Below, piece after piece: positions 12,760-28,686 of a DNA stretch of 64,000 bases (position 1 is its first letter; each line of letters begins with the position of its first letter). The position numbers and the translations under genes are program-made. This DNA is from Tillus elongatus (taxonomy: Eukaryota; Arthropoda; Insecta; Coleoptera; Cleridae): contig OZ023269.1 in the NCBI GenBank assembly GCA_964006375.1, forward strand, positions 125,654,223 through 125,718,222. The letters run 5' to 3'. The notes beneath the pieces are model-generated. The model ran no database searches and was not told where the DNA came from. It saw only the letters and a list, made by a program, of their open reading frames with translations.

Positions 12760-13591
12760 AGTCTAGTTTTGTAATTAAATTCATTACTGCATCTGAGATT
12801 TTGGTATCGGGGTTCAGTGTTATCGTTATTGCTTAACTAAAACGGTAACATATTTTTGTGTTGTATTATAATTTTGGGTAAAACACTGTAAAAAACTTTA
12901 AGAAAATGCAAAAATCCACCCTTTATGTAACTTTTTAATCTAAAATTTAATAATATAGCTATAAAAGACGGGATTAGATCGTTTCCTGGAATATGAAATT
13001 CTCGGTGAAAGGAGGAAGATATTTTGTACCTAATATTGGAATCTGCTGAATTGACACTGCGTAAAATCATTAATCCTTGAAAATGAAAACATTCCAATAT
13101 ATGCACTGAACTGATTCGTGTAGGTACGGAGAGAAATCTGTCGAATTTTTTTCATTCAAGAAGATTATCGAACCGGAACCAATATTCTGTTTTTTTCCAG
13201 TATTCAGAATAGACTTTCCAGTGAAAACATTTTTAATATCTTTTTTTTATATAAACGAAAGGAAATGTTGACGTTTTAAAGCGACGCAAGTTTTAAATAA
13301 CTTTCACAGCTAACTGATCTGATGTGTATTGTTGTGTAAATGAAAACCTCTATAAGTCCGAGTTTACTCAGAAATGAGACTCCTAAACGTTTCATACATA
13401 ATGTATTTCAAAATTTTAAGCATTTACACCTAGCTGATTTTATTTACCTGAGTTATGAAATTATAAGGACATTTTTTAAGTAAATAATTATTATTATACA
13501 CATTTAACGAAAAAACCATATAAGCTTTGCTTGTATTATTTTTCTCCATCACATATGGTTCTAAAATTCCATGCCATCCATTTAATGATAA
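12760..13591. other. AT-rich spacer, nothing recognised
   Basis: No coding signal or shared repeat was identified. Confidence 0.4.
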
Positions 13592-15060
<1,469 letters not shown>

Positions 15061-15129
15061 GCAGTTAATGAAAATTCGCTACCATAACGCACTTACTGGG
15101 TCTCGAATTTTTTTTCTTTTTCGACTTCT
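15061..15129. repeat. Isolated 310-bp element terminus
   Basis: GAAAATTCGCTACCATAACG then CACTTACTGGGTCTCG matches the outer end of the 310-bp element; the rest of that element is absent on this side. Confidence 0.6.
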
Positions 15130-15460
15130 TTCTAGGACCAATACCAACCACTGACGCCGAGGAGCAGTTTCACGTAACTCTTCTGAAAATTTTGCTGTAT
15201 CCCTTATTTTCTGAAAGGGGGATAGCGATCCCTAACTTACCCAATGTCATATGAGACACGGGATCCACGGCGTACCGACACCTTCAAAGGACGAAACGTA
15301 CAGATTATCGACGGGAATAAACAAAATGCCGTAACCTCGGTAGATGTTCATTTCAAACTATGCAATTGAAAAACCAAACGTTATCATATTTCTACTGAAT
15401 ACACCAGCACTGGTTTCAAAAGCACATGTTACAAATCTCGACTACCAAAGCTGCTTATTT
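15130..15460 (-). mobile_element. tRNA-derived SINE, copy 2 (diverged)
   Basis: The order of blocks matches 1035-1345: GACGCCGAGGAGCAGTTTCA, GATAGCGATCCCTAACTTAC, GAGACACGGGATCCACGGCG, CTTCAAAGGACGAAACGTAC and the GAAAAACCAAACG boundary. The tRNA-like head (15400-15460) is too eroded for clear A and B boxes. Confidence 0.6.
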
Positions 15461-15466
15461 ATATAA

Positions 15467-15780
15467 AAGTCTGGATGCAGCAAGTGCGTTATGGAAGTGA
15501 ATTTTCATTAAAATGTTTTTAATAGCAAGTATGTCTCTTTAATGCATGCAGGCATCAATTTGGTCACCGGTATAACCTATATAGTAGAAACAATGTATCA
15601 TATTTTATCAAAATAACTTGTTTGAAAATGCAAAAAAGTTTCCGAAAATAAACTTAAAATGTTTTCGAGAAAACTCGTTTCCTAGCTGACGAACGTGAGG
15701 TTAATAGCAAATTGAGTTATTCAATTTTGAAGCATTTAATGAAAATTCGCTACCACAACGCACATACTTCGTCTCGATTT
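15467..15780. repeat. 310-bp inverted-repeat element
   Basis: Complete copy, from GTCTGGATGCAGCAAGTGCG to CACATACTTCGTCTCGA, with the inner TTTTCATTAAA words inverted at each end. Confidence 0.75.
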
Positions 15781-16372
15781 TTTACAAACATGCACCACAT
15801 TTCGACAAAAAATGCAAAAATGCAATAAGGAATGTTTAAAAAATATTGTAGGTATCACCAGCGACTTATGGACAATCCTGTAATTGCCAAACAAAACTTT
15901 AAAAGATGCAGCTCAAGACACCCTATGAGTAACGTATACAATTTTTCCTTGTATTTTGCATAATAACAATTAGATTGAGCTTTACCGTGGAAATGCGTCA
16001 CCCTGTATATTTGTAAACAGAAATGGATATGGATTCTAGAGGGCCTAGTTTGCGCTCATTTAAAGACATTTTTTTAGAATTCAAAAGCCGTGGTCTTCTC
16101 AATAACAATTTTTTTCTACGAAACTTAGCTAAAAATTATAGACCGTTAAACCATAAACTTAAGTAAAACTACTGCCAAAGCATCAGATAAAGTATCTATT
16201 TGAATTAAATTTTCTGGAAATATTTTATTAAAGTGAAGGACAATGATGGTTGAAGCTAAAACTGAAACTGACCCTGGGTTCTAGGGGACCTAGTTTGCGC
16301 TCATTTCAAGCAATTTTTTCTAAATTTAAAAGTCGGGCTCTCTTCATTGGTAAATTTATTTTAAGAAAATTC
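15781..16372 (+). mobile_element. Type B composite, remainder (no TA array)
   Basis: Contains GTAGGTATCACCAGCGACTT, AATGCGTCACCCTGTATATT, the diverged L-arm (GATATGGATTCTAGAGGGCC), its hairpin (16110-16140), the CAATGATGGTTGAAGCTAAA block and a second L-arm (16264-16372) that ends in a hairpin. The TA array expected near 16258 is missing, probably lost with flanking sequence. Confidence 0.65.
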
Positions 16373-17484
16373 ATTAAAACAAGCACTTGTGAAGCCACGG
16401 GAAAAGTCTACGACTGTGTTAATTATGGAACGGTTTCAATAAGTTAGGGCAAGAACAAACAACCAGATATGCTATGCAAATTGAATTAAGTCTTAAAACT
16501 TTTATCTCCTCTTTATCAGATTATTTTTTACACAAAAACTCGATAAAAAATTCATAGGAATAACAACAATCTGATTAGATAACGGTAAAGTTAAATGAGA
16601 TTAAAAAAAATTGATAAAAAGTAAAGTCACTAACTAGGATTAGAACTTATCATGTTTGAGTCAATCATCCGATTTACACCGCTTAACAAACTTAGCTACG
16701 CTGTACATATATGTACTAGCAGTATATCCCGTAATACATGTTAGCCGTTAAACCTCTTTACTATTTAAACAAAACAATTTTGATTTACAATGGATTTTTT
16801 GCTCATTTTTTAACGAAACAACGGAAAAAAACCACTTAGACACATATCTAGGAGCTTGTTAGTCATTATTGTTGTATTTTTCACTCACATTCGAACTCCT
16901 ACCATATTTATCAGTTTTGACGTTTTACGTTTCTTGAATCAGATTTAATTAATTAAAAATTAATTTCCCTATAACTTTTTATCTTTCAAGGCAGAAATCT
17001 AAATTTTGGTACATAGGAAACTATTTATGACAGAAATCAGCGTACCCAATTTGGTGGTCTTTACTTTGTTATTTCTGGAGATATAAGTTTTTTAGAAAGG
17101 AAATACAAAATATTTCGGGAAAACCTGTTGTATTTTTCACTCACATTCGAACTCCTACCATAATTATCGGTTTTGACGTTTTACCTTTCTTGAATCATAT
17201 TTAATTAATTTAAAATTATTTTCCCTCTAAATTTTTATCTTTCAAGGTAGAGATCTAAATGTTTGTACATAGGAAACTATTTATGACAGAAATCAGCGTA
17301 CCCAATTTGGTGGTCTTTACTTTGTTATTTCCGGAGATATAAGTTTTTTTCGAAAGGAAATGCAAAATTTTTCGGGAAAACCTGGACCGATATTTCTGAC
17401 TAACGAACTTATCCAAGCCACTTACAAAAGGAAGCTATATACCAAATATGATCAAAATCGGCTTATTATTTTTTGTGTTATTGG

Positions 17485-17571
<87 letters not shown>

Positions 17572-17695
17572 ACTCACCTCAGATATGGGTTCTAGGAGGC
17601 CTAGTTCGCGCTCGTTTGAAGAATTTTTTTCAAAATTCAAACGTCGGGATCTCCTCATTAGTGATTTTTTTGAAAGAAACTTCACTAATATCCCT
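16373..17695 (-). mobile_element. TA-core unit with tRNA-like region and 256-bp duplication
   Basis: Order: distal segment (AAAACAAGCACTTGTGAAGC), tRNA-like complement (about 16636-16700), R-arm, TA array (17490-17564), L-arm (GGTTCTAGGAGGCCTAGTTC) and hairpin ending CTTCACTAA (17693). Inside the R-arm a 256-bp segment is tandemly repeated: copy one starts at TGTTGTATTTTTCACTCAC (16870) and copy two at 17126. The second copy is closer to other R-arms in its last third. Confidence 0.75.
17490..17564. repeat. TA microsatellite
   Basis: Uninterrupted TA array of about 75 bp. Confidence 0.97.
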
Positions 17696-18186
17696 TAAGC
17701 TCTTGATTAGTAACGATAAAAAGGCTGTTGTCAAATGATTAAAGAATGAATGTTTCCAGCGAAGTATCTAATTAATATTGTAGGCGTGAGCAAAGCAACG
17801 AAGCCCTTTGCGCTAGTGAGATGAAGCTCATAGTTTACAGAGCCATTTAATGGCATAGCAAAAAGTGCTTGACATAAAAGCTTGATGCAAGTTTGAATTA
17901 ATCCAAACCTACATGTGTTGCCGTGTTGTGAGCGTTTTTAAAGGAAAAAGTAAATATTTGTTTAATTACACATGCAGACAACACATGCGACCTAACGTTT
18001 TCAGCGATGTCCTGATTTAAGTTGTCTCACTCACAGAACCCTACATCAATGATTTTAATCAATAACGGAATTGGAAGTGGGTTTTTTTAGAACCTTCATT
18101 GCTCACCAGCACATAAAACGAACATTGATTGTAAATTCTCAGTGTATATATTTTCACAGAGAATAAAGTTTGTTCATTGAGATATA
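17696..18186. other. Unassigned spacer
   Basis: About 490 bp of less AT-rich sequence with no open frame of note and no match elsewhere in the window. It may be single-copy DNA. Confidence 0.4.
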
Positions 18187-18192
18187 ATAGTA

Positions 18193-19147
18193 AAAGTCTG
18201 AACGCAGCAAGTGCGTTTTGGAAGTGAATTTCCATAAAAAAATTAATACCAAATATGTCTCTTTAATGCAAGCAGGCATCAATTTGGTCACCGGTATAAC
18301 CTATAGAGTAGAAACAATGCACCATATTTTATCGAAATAACTTATTGTTTGAAAACGTACAAAAATTTTTCGAGAATAAACCTAAAATGTTTCCGAGAGT
18401 ACTCGTTTCCTAGCTGACGATCTTTAGGTTAAGAGCAAATTGAGTTATTAAATTTTGAAGCATTTAATGAACATTCGCTACCAAAACGCAATTACTGCGT
18501 CTCTATTTTTTTTACAAACAAGCTTCATATTTCGATGAAAAATGCAAATATGCAATAAGGAATGTTCAAAAAAATATTTGTAGGTATCACCAACGACTTA
18601 TGGGCCACCCTGTGATTGTCAAAATAGTTCTACAAGATGCAGCTCAAGACACTCTATAAGTAACGTATACAATTTTTTCTCGTATCTTGCATAATAACAA
18701 TTATATTTAACTTTACCGTATAAATTCGTCACCCTGTATATATCTAAACAGAAAGTAAACCCGGATATGGATTCTAGGGGGCCTAGTTTGCGCTCATTTG
18801 AAGAAATCTTTTTAGAATTCAAAAGCCGCGGTTTCCTCATTAACGAATTTTTTCTACGAAAATTAACTACAAATTATAAACCGTTAAACCACAAAACTAC
18901 TGCCAAAACATCAGAGAAATTGTCTATTTTAATTTTCTGCAAATATTTTAGTAAAATGAAGGGCAATGATGGTTGAGGCTGAAACTTAAGGATTTGCAGA
19001 ACACTTTTTACATAATACGTAATTCTTTGAGGTTCTTTGCTTAAATAGTGCCAATTTTGACGTTTCAAATTGCGTCTTTGGCGTTTTGAGGAAAATGCCA
19101 ATTTTTTATTATTAAATGCCTATAATTTTTTTGTCTAAATTTTGGTA

Positions 19148-19222
<75 letters not shown>

Positions 19223-19336
19223 GAAACTGACCCCGGATATGGGTTCTAGGGTGCCTAGTTCGCGCTCATTTGAAGACACTTTTTCTAAATTCAAAAGTCA
19301 GGTTTTTCTCAATAGTGAATTTTTTTAAAGAAAATT
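18193..19336 (+). mobile_element. Type B composite with 310-bp element
   Basis: The 310-bp element occupies 18193-18507 (GCAGCAAGTGCGTTTTGGAA to CAATTACTGCGTCTC). It is followed by the 200-bp link (ACGACTTATGGGCCACCCTG), the mariner-like end (CGTCACCCTGTATA), the diverged L-arm and hairpin (18754-18870), the CCGTTAAACCAC block, the TA array (19150-19219), and a second L-arm with a terminal hairpin ending TTCACTAA (about 19343). Confidence 0.75.
19150..19219. repeat. TA microsatellite
   Basis: TA array of about 70 bp between the type B body and its L-arm. Confidence 0.97.
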
Positions 19337-19605
19337 CACTAAAACAACCACTTGTGAAACCACGAGAAAAGTCTACGACTGTATTAAATATGGAACGGTT
19401 TCAATAAGTTAGGTCAAGTACAATTCTAATTTGTCAGATAAAGAGTGTCAAAATTTTAGAACTACAGAATAATGTTTTTTTTTGTGAAGTTTTCGTTTGA
19501 AAGAAGGGATGGTTTTTGTATTAAATGGATTCTAAATATATATGGTTGCATCAGGAATGTTGGTGGGAATAGAAATCGCAGCTGAAGAAAACTTAGTTGA
19601 AAATC
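19337..19605. repeat. TA-core distal fragment, then unassigned
   Basis: AAAACAACCACTTGTGAAAC and GGAACGGTTTCAATAAGTTA (up to about 19428) are the distal end of a tRNA-type unit, joined to the preceding hairpin and then lost. The remaining 180 bp show nothing recognised. Confidence 0.6.
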
Positions 19606-20476
<871 letters not shown>

Positions 20477-20626
20477 AAGTGACAAGAGCAAAATAATTTG
20501 ACATTTATATGTTTAGGGAGAGACTGTTCAAAATCGTGTCCCAATGCAAGACCAGCATAGCTTTTTTGTATGACATAATGTATAATTTGAATTAATAACA
20601 ATAAATAATAATAAAATAGCAAACCA

Positions 20627-21417
20627 TCAGATCTGCTATTCAAATTGAATTAAATCTTAAAAGTTTTCATCCTCTTTATTATATTATTTTTTACACAAAA
20701 ACTTGCTAAAAAATTCATCGGAATAACAGCAATCTAATAAGATAACAATAAAGTGAAATGAAACTAAAAAAATTATAAAAAGTGAAATCACTAACTAGGA
20801 TTAGAACTCGTCATCTAGGACTCGATTATCGGATGTACAGGGCTTAGCCCACTCGGCTACGTTCGACATGACATACTACCAGGTATATCCAGTAGTATGC
20901 TAATTGTCTAAATTTACTGTTTACACCAAACAATTTTTATTTACCATGGCTTTTTTGCCCATCTTTTAAAGGAATTAAGGAACATAACAATTTTATCACA
21001 GATCTAGGAGATTGTTAGTCATTTGTGTCGTATTTTTCACTCACATTCGTACTCCTGCCATAATTATCAATTTTGACGTTTTAACTTTCTTAGATTAAAT
21101 TAATTAAAAATTTATTTACCTCAAAATTTTTTGTCTTTTAACATAGAGATTCAAATTTTGGCACCTAGAATACTCTTTATGACAAATACCAGCTCTCAAT
21201 TGGGTTGCCCTTGTTTTGCTATTTACGGAAATATATGTTTTTTTTCGAAAGAAAACAGAAAAATTTCCAGGAAAACCTGGGCCGATTTTCCTGGCTAACG
21301 AACTTATCCAAGCCACTTGCAAAAGGAAGGTATCAAAATTGGTTGATTATTTTTTTAATTATCGGTGTAACACATACACATCATTAGTGAATTTTTTTAA
21401 AGAAAATTCACTAATAC
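20627..21417 (-). mobile_element. TA-core unit lacking TA array and L-arm
   Basis: The distal segment (GCTATTCAAATTGAATTAAA), tRNA-like complement (GGATTAGAACTCGTC, 20799-20813) and R-arm to ATTATCGGTGTAACACATAC are present. Then TCATTAGTGAATTTTTTT joins directly to the terminal hairpin. The TA array and nearly all of the L-arm have been deleted. Confidence 0.7.
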
Positions 21418-22553
21418 TACTAATCTACGAAGACTGAACAACTGTTATCGCCGCATCTTATAATTTCTTGTGGCATTTTATTAATAAATTCTTTCCCATA
21501 GTAGTTTTTTGCTAGCCGTGGGCCTGAAATATTCCAGCCCTATATAGTTCTGATTTTTTTAAAATTTCATCCAGAAACCAATTTTGAGTGATAGTTTACT
21601 TTGTAATAAAGCATATCAAATATTTATTAATCAATTTGTTGGAATTCAGCGAGTTTTTATTGAATTAATATAAAATTCGATTTCTGCTAGGTACGGTAGC
21701 ATTTGAATATTCAAACATTAATAAATTCATCTATAAAATTGTGTTAAGTCAGCAGACCTTAATATCAGGAAATTTCCTTCTTTTACCGACTCCGCAATTT
21801 CATATCTGAGAATTCTAAAACGAATTTCGAATATCATATAAAGCATGTTTGATCACAGTGTTATATTTTTAATCAACTCAAACTGTCGTAAAAGTCGACT
21901 TATATTGTTTCAGTGTACCCCATAAAAAAGTCTTCTCATATAAAATTTCTTTGATACTTTGAGGACTGTTACAGAAATTCTCTCTTATTACACTTCAATT
22001 CGTTTGCAATAAACTGCTCCAATTTCAACAATACTGGATTTATTTGCTATGTAAGACACTCTAGGCTTGGTTTCGCTCTAACACTACCAATCCGGGACTC
22101 ATTCTGAAAGTAATAAAATCACAGTCTATTGCCATGAACCAAAAAAAAAGAATCCATTATTCATTGATTTTGGCCATTCATTTGGTGAAACTGTTTTACA
22201 TTTTAATACAAACTTAGAAATAACATACTATGTTTAGCGCTCTTTCTTATTCTATGAAAACACCGTTAACCCCATAGCTTAGACGCGTTACTGCGTTCTT
22301 TTAGCAATCATTATACTCTCTTGTACCGCTCCTATTCAGTGTTGGTAAATCTGGATAACTTTAAACTACACAAGTACATTACTGCAACGTCTACAGATGA
22401 AGAGTTAAGTTTCTATTCATTTTTAGCTAGCGTAGTCAATGATCTATGGATTAACATACTCTATCTCTATATCTAACCAAATATCTACTTGGCTGTGGGC
22501 ATTCGTATTTGATAGTTAGTCGTATTGCAATGTTGGCAACAACTTTTGTTTTT
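21418..22553. other. Unassigned spacer
   Basis: No repeat or coding signal was recognised in this stretch of about 1.1 kb; it is a candidate for single-copy DNA. Confidence 0.4.
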
Positions 22554-22704
22554 TTTTAGTGAATTTTCTTTAAAAAAATCACTAATGAGAAGACCTCGAC
22601 TTTTGAATTTTGAAAAAAATTATTCAAATGAGCGCGAACTAGGCCCCCTAGAACACATATCCCGGGTCAGTTTCAATTTTTATATGTTTTCATATATATA
22701 TATA
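22554..22704. repeat. TA-core L-arm, split by mariner-1
   Basis: Hairpin TAGTGAATTTTCTTTAAAAA at 22557-22587, then GACCTCGACTTTTGAATTTT, CAAATGAGCGCGAACTAGGC and CAGTTTCAATTTTTATATGT, ending in a short TA run at 22692-22704. The array resumes at 24772 after the transposon. Confidence 0.85.
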
Positions 22705-23045
22705 CAGTGTGGAACAGCCAAATGGAATAAATTCGATAACGGATAAATGAGGGCGTGTTGGGAAAAACGCTTGGACACGTCGATTTGTATTTTTAACTGC
22801 GCATCTTTTTCAAGAAAAAAAAATTATATAGGGTGCGTCATGTGACAGTGGCCAATACCAACTTTCTTATTTTAAATACAAGCCCCTGTATATTATTAAT
22901 TTTTTGGATTCTTCAGAAAATTCTAGACATAATTCATGTACAATGTTCTATACCTATCTTCAACTGTTTCGGAAATATTAAGTATTTTCAGATTTATTAC
23001 AAAAATTAACATTAAAAATAGAAAATTATTTTATTTCACAAATTC
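22705..23045. repeat. Mariner-1 left terminal inverted repeat
   Basis: 341-bp arm from CAGTGTGGAACAGCC to ATTTCACAAATTC. It includes GGTGCGTCATGTGACAGTGG and AACTGTTTCGGAAATATTAA, all mirrored at 24431-24771. Confidence 0.92.
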
Positions 23046-23285
23046 GCTACATTGCATTCAATACTTATTTCCCATTCAGCTCTTGATAATGAGAAAGTAA
23101 ACAAAAACCATTCCTGCGTTTCTTTTTACTGATATGAAATGAAACAAAAACAAAAACAGTTTTCTTTCTGTTCGTATAAAACTCGTAGCCTTAGCAACTT
23201 GTTGTCTGCCTGCATGACAGTAGTGATTAGTGTCAGTGCTATTGTCGTTTGAATTTCGTTAACTGTACGTAATAATATCAGAAAA

Positions 23286-24374
23286 ATGGTTCATTTAACA
23301 GAAATGCACAAAATAACCATTCTACAAATGATTGGTTATGGAGATAACACACGGACACAGATGGAAGTGTCTCGCTTATTTCACGAAAAATTTCCAAATT
23401 TGCCGCCTGTATCCCCAGGAACAATTAGCAAAATAGAAAAGCAGTTTCGCGAGCTTGGTCATGTGAGACAGATAAAAAAAGTAGCTGCCAATGCAGTAAG
23501 TGATGATACAAAATTGGATATTACGCTTGAGTTTCAAGAAAACCCACATACTTCTGGTCGACAAGCAGCCCAACTATTCAACGTTAGCCACACAGAAATT
23601 TTTCGAACATTAAAGGAAAGTAAAATGCATCCCTATAAAATGATACCAACTCAGGAGCTCATGGAGGACGATTTCGATAGGAGAACGTATTTTTGTGAAC
23701 AAATGATGGCAATGTTAGATAACAATGTGATCCAATTAGAAGATGTTTTGTTTTCTGATGAGAGCACATTTACACTTCACGGTCATGTTAATCGTCAAAA
23801 TTGCCGCTATTGGTCTAATGAGAATCCTCATTGGATGAGAGAGGAACATACGCAATATCCTGAAAAAGTTAATGTTTGGGCAGGAATTGTTGGAAATCAT
23901 ATCGTAGGTCCCTTTTTCATTGATGGCAACTTGAATGGGGATAAATATTTAGAACTGCTCCAAAATAATGTCGTGCCAACTTTGACAAACTTATATCCAG
24001 ATCCAGCAAACCCACAAGTTCCTGCCAATAAAATATGGTTTCAGCAAGATGGAGCACCGCCCCATTACTAAATCAATGTCCGGCAGTACCTGAACCAAAT
24101 TTTTCCAAATCGGTGGATAGGGAGGCGCGGATCGATATAATGGCCAGCACGATCTCCTGATCTGTCGCTATTAGACTACTTTTTGTGGGGATATGTCAAA
24201 AGTATTGTATACAAAACTAAGCCCCTCAACTTAGATGACTTAAAAAGACGAATCACGCTTGCGATTAGATCCGTCACGCCTGAGATGTTGAGTAATGTTA
24301 GAAGACATTTCTATACCAGATTAGCATGTTGCCAAGATGTTCGTGGCGAGCATTTTGAACATTTACTACATTGA
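23286..24374 (+). pseudogene. Mariner-1 transposase (two nonsense codons)
   Basis: A single frame of 363 codons from ATG 23286 to TGA 24374 encodes a DDE transposase that would cut and paste this element. An N-terminal helix-turn-helix region (residues about 1-110; RQAAQLFNVSHTEIFRTLKE) is followed by the catalytic blocks VLFSDESTF (first Asp), VNVWAGIVGNHIVGPFFIDG, WFQQDGAPPHY (second Asp) and WPARSPDLSLLDYFLWGYVK (third Asp). By count 36 residues separate the second and third Asp. In-frame TAA codons at 24069-24071 and 24138-24140 interrupt the last third; there is no frameshift. The same protein family occurs at 48508-49509 and 41716-42275 but is clearly diverged. Probably inactive but a possible substrate for transposase in trans. 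Confidence 0.92.
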
Positions 24375-24430
24375 CATTAATTTTTTTTTGTTTTTTTAAA
24401 TTATTAAGAAATAATCAGTATTTCTTATTA

Positions 24431-26040
<1,610 letters not shown>

Positions 26041-26945
26041 ACAAAATGTTCTTTTAATAGCGAATTTTCTTATAAATGACTTTAATTAATTTTTTTTGAA
26101 AAAACATTTGTTAAGAAATTATTCAATTGATGGGACATTTTTTAAACGAAATTCGTCGAAAATATGGTTTTAATGGATTTTTGTGCAAACAAATTATTTT
26201 ATTTTCAATTTTAATTACAGATTTGGTATATAATTTGAATTTTATGTATGCTTTTAGCATTATTTTGTATAAAAAATATTTTGCTAGTTTTCGCAGAAAT
26301 TTTTGTGTGCTTTCGTAGAAATCACTTTTGTAAGATATTTTTGCCAAATTTTGGTAATTATTGGTAAATGTTTAATAAGTTATTATAAAAAAAATGTTTA
26401 CGGATTTTATTGAAATAATTGCTTGCAAATTTTCATAAGATTTTTGTTGTCTTGTCGAAAAAGTTGTTGGAAAGAATTATATTTCGGTAGGTGGGTAAAT
26501 AACTTGAAATGGTTCGTTGGACAGGAAATTCGGACTAGTTTTTTTTTTAATTTATTTAATTTATTTTTATTAGCTAATTTTTTTGTACAAAATGTTGTTT
26601 TAATAGCGAATTTTTTATAAATAAATTTAGGGAATTTTCTAAGGAGAAACATTTGTTGCGAATGAAACATTTTTTAAAGGAAAATCGTCGAGAATAATAT
26701 TTTAATGGCTTTTCGTGCAAACAAATTATTTTATTTTCAATTTTAATTACAGATTACGTATGTAATTTCATTTTCATGTGTTCTTTTAGCAAAATTTTGT
26801 GTAAAAAATATTTAGCCAGTTTTTGCAGAAATTTTTCTGTTTCCGTAGAAATCATTTTTTGCAAGATTTCTTTTCGAAATTTTGGTAATTAATGATAAAT
26901 GTTTAATAAGCTATTATAAAAAAAGTTTTAGGCTTTTCTTCAAAA
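26041..26945. repeat. AT-rich repeat in two tandem copies
   Basis: TTTTAATAGCGAATTTTCTT at 26049 and its variant at 26601 start two copies about 552 bp apart. They share TTTTTAAACGAAATTCGTCG, GGATTTTTGTGCAAACAAAT and TTTCAATTTTAATTACAGAT. The same blocks, with a shorter period of about 241 bp, are at 34191-34690. No coding capacity. Confidence 0.65.
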
Positions 26946-27391
26946 AATTATTTGCGAACTTTCATGAAATTTGTAAATGGCTCGGATAGGTTTGTTAGTC
27001 AGAGAAATCGGACGAGGTTTTCCGAGAAAATTTTGAGTTTTCATTCGAAAAAAATTTTTATTTCAAAAAATAATGGGCCGATTTTGATCAAATTTGGTAT
27101 GTGCCTTTCTTTTGTAAATGGCTTGAATAGGTGCGTTAATTAGGAAAATCTGACGAGGTTTTCCGGGAAATTTTTGATTTTTCATAAAAAAAAAGTTTTT
27201 ATCTCAACAAATAATGGGCCGATTTTAATAAAATTTGGCGTGCACCTTCCTTTTATTAATGGCTTGGATAAGTTCGTTAATCAGCAAAATCGGACCTGGT
27301 TTTACGGAAAAAATTCGAGTTTTCATTAGGAATCAATTTTTATCTCAAAAATAAAAAAGCCATAATAACAAAATTTGGTAGGTAGGTTTAA

Positions 27392-27403
<12 letters not shown>
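26946..27403. repeat. R-arm modules, three tandem copies
   Basis: CGGACGAGGTTTTCCGAGAA, TGACGAGGTTTTCCGGGAAA and CGGACCTGGTTTTACGGAAA mark three successive R-arm modules, each with TTCGTTA/GGAAAATC blocks. The run ends in AATTTGGTAGGTAGGTTTAA, cut at 27391 by the next L-arm. Confidence 0.7.
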
Positions 27404-27826
<423 letters not shown>

Positions 27827-28260
27827 GCGTTGAAATTTCTGTGAGTTCTGATCTAGCAGTATTCAGTTACCTGTTAGTGTAACACGCAGTTGCAAAAGAG
27901 TCATGATATTTAATTTAATTTATTATACCACTGTGGCCTGTACGCTCGGAGTCAATAGCACCCAAACGAACATCAACGATTCATTAAAACTTGATAACGA
28001 CTCACGTTTTGAACACTTCATTTGGATGCATAATTTAGATTTTCCATGCATTTTCAGCTCACAATTTAGATGCCATCCAGTTATGGAATAATTATTAGTG
28101 ATTTTTCATTTCACCTTTTTTTATTTCAGAGTCTAGACTCCCGCAATTAATTCAAAACTTAATCCTTCAAATATGTGAAATATCCAAAAATTAATTGATG
28201 ATGCGAGAGGATTTTTACATATATTGAACGATTCTCCTGCTATCATCAAGCTTAAATTAC
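27827..28260. other. Unassigned spacer
   Basis: A short frame at 27903-28091 (62 codons) resembles nothing I know. No repeats shared with the window. Confidence 0.35.
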
Positions 28261-28565
28261 TGCAGCGATTCTCAAACTGTGGGGCGCGCCCCCGTAGGGG
28301 GGCGTGATTAAATTAAATGGACGCGAGCATATTGAGGAGAAATGAGCCAAAATATATTATTACAATATTTATTAAATTTACTGAAAGAAAATCAATAGAA
28401 TACACTCATACAAGATTCTATCAGTGCCGCAAAATCTATGTAATAATTTATTTATCAATATTAAATATCAAACAAGATTCATAAGTATTAGTTACTCCAT
28501 TGGGCTTGTCTTGCATAGCAAAGATTTTCAAAAGAAAGTTTAATATTAAAAGTTGACACTCTAAG
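28261..28565. other. Possible hAT-type terminus and unassigned DNA
   Basis: CAGCGATTCTCAAACTGTGG then GGCGCGCCCCCGTAGGGGGG at 28263 resembles the ends of hAT transposons, which often begin CAG.G.TTCTCAAAC. No inverted partner was found in the window. Confidence 0.35.
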
Positions 28566-28686
28566 CTCTTTTAAGTGAATTTTCTTAGAAAAAATTCACT
28601 AATGGGGAGATCTCGACTTTTGAAAAAATTTCTTCAAATGAGCGCAAACTAGGACCCCAAAAACCCATATCCGGGGTTAGTTTCAA
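28566..28686. repeat. TA-core L-arm, interrupted by LINE
   Basis: Hairpin AAGTGAATTTTCTTAGAAAA / AAATTCACTAA at 28571-28603, L-arm to ATATCCGGGGTTAGTTTCAA (28686). The L-arm continues at 29622 as TAGTTTCAATTTTTTATGTT after the inserted LINE. The TA array and R-arm expected after it are not there. Confidence 0.85.
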
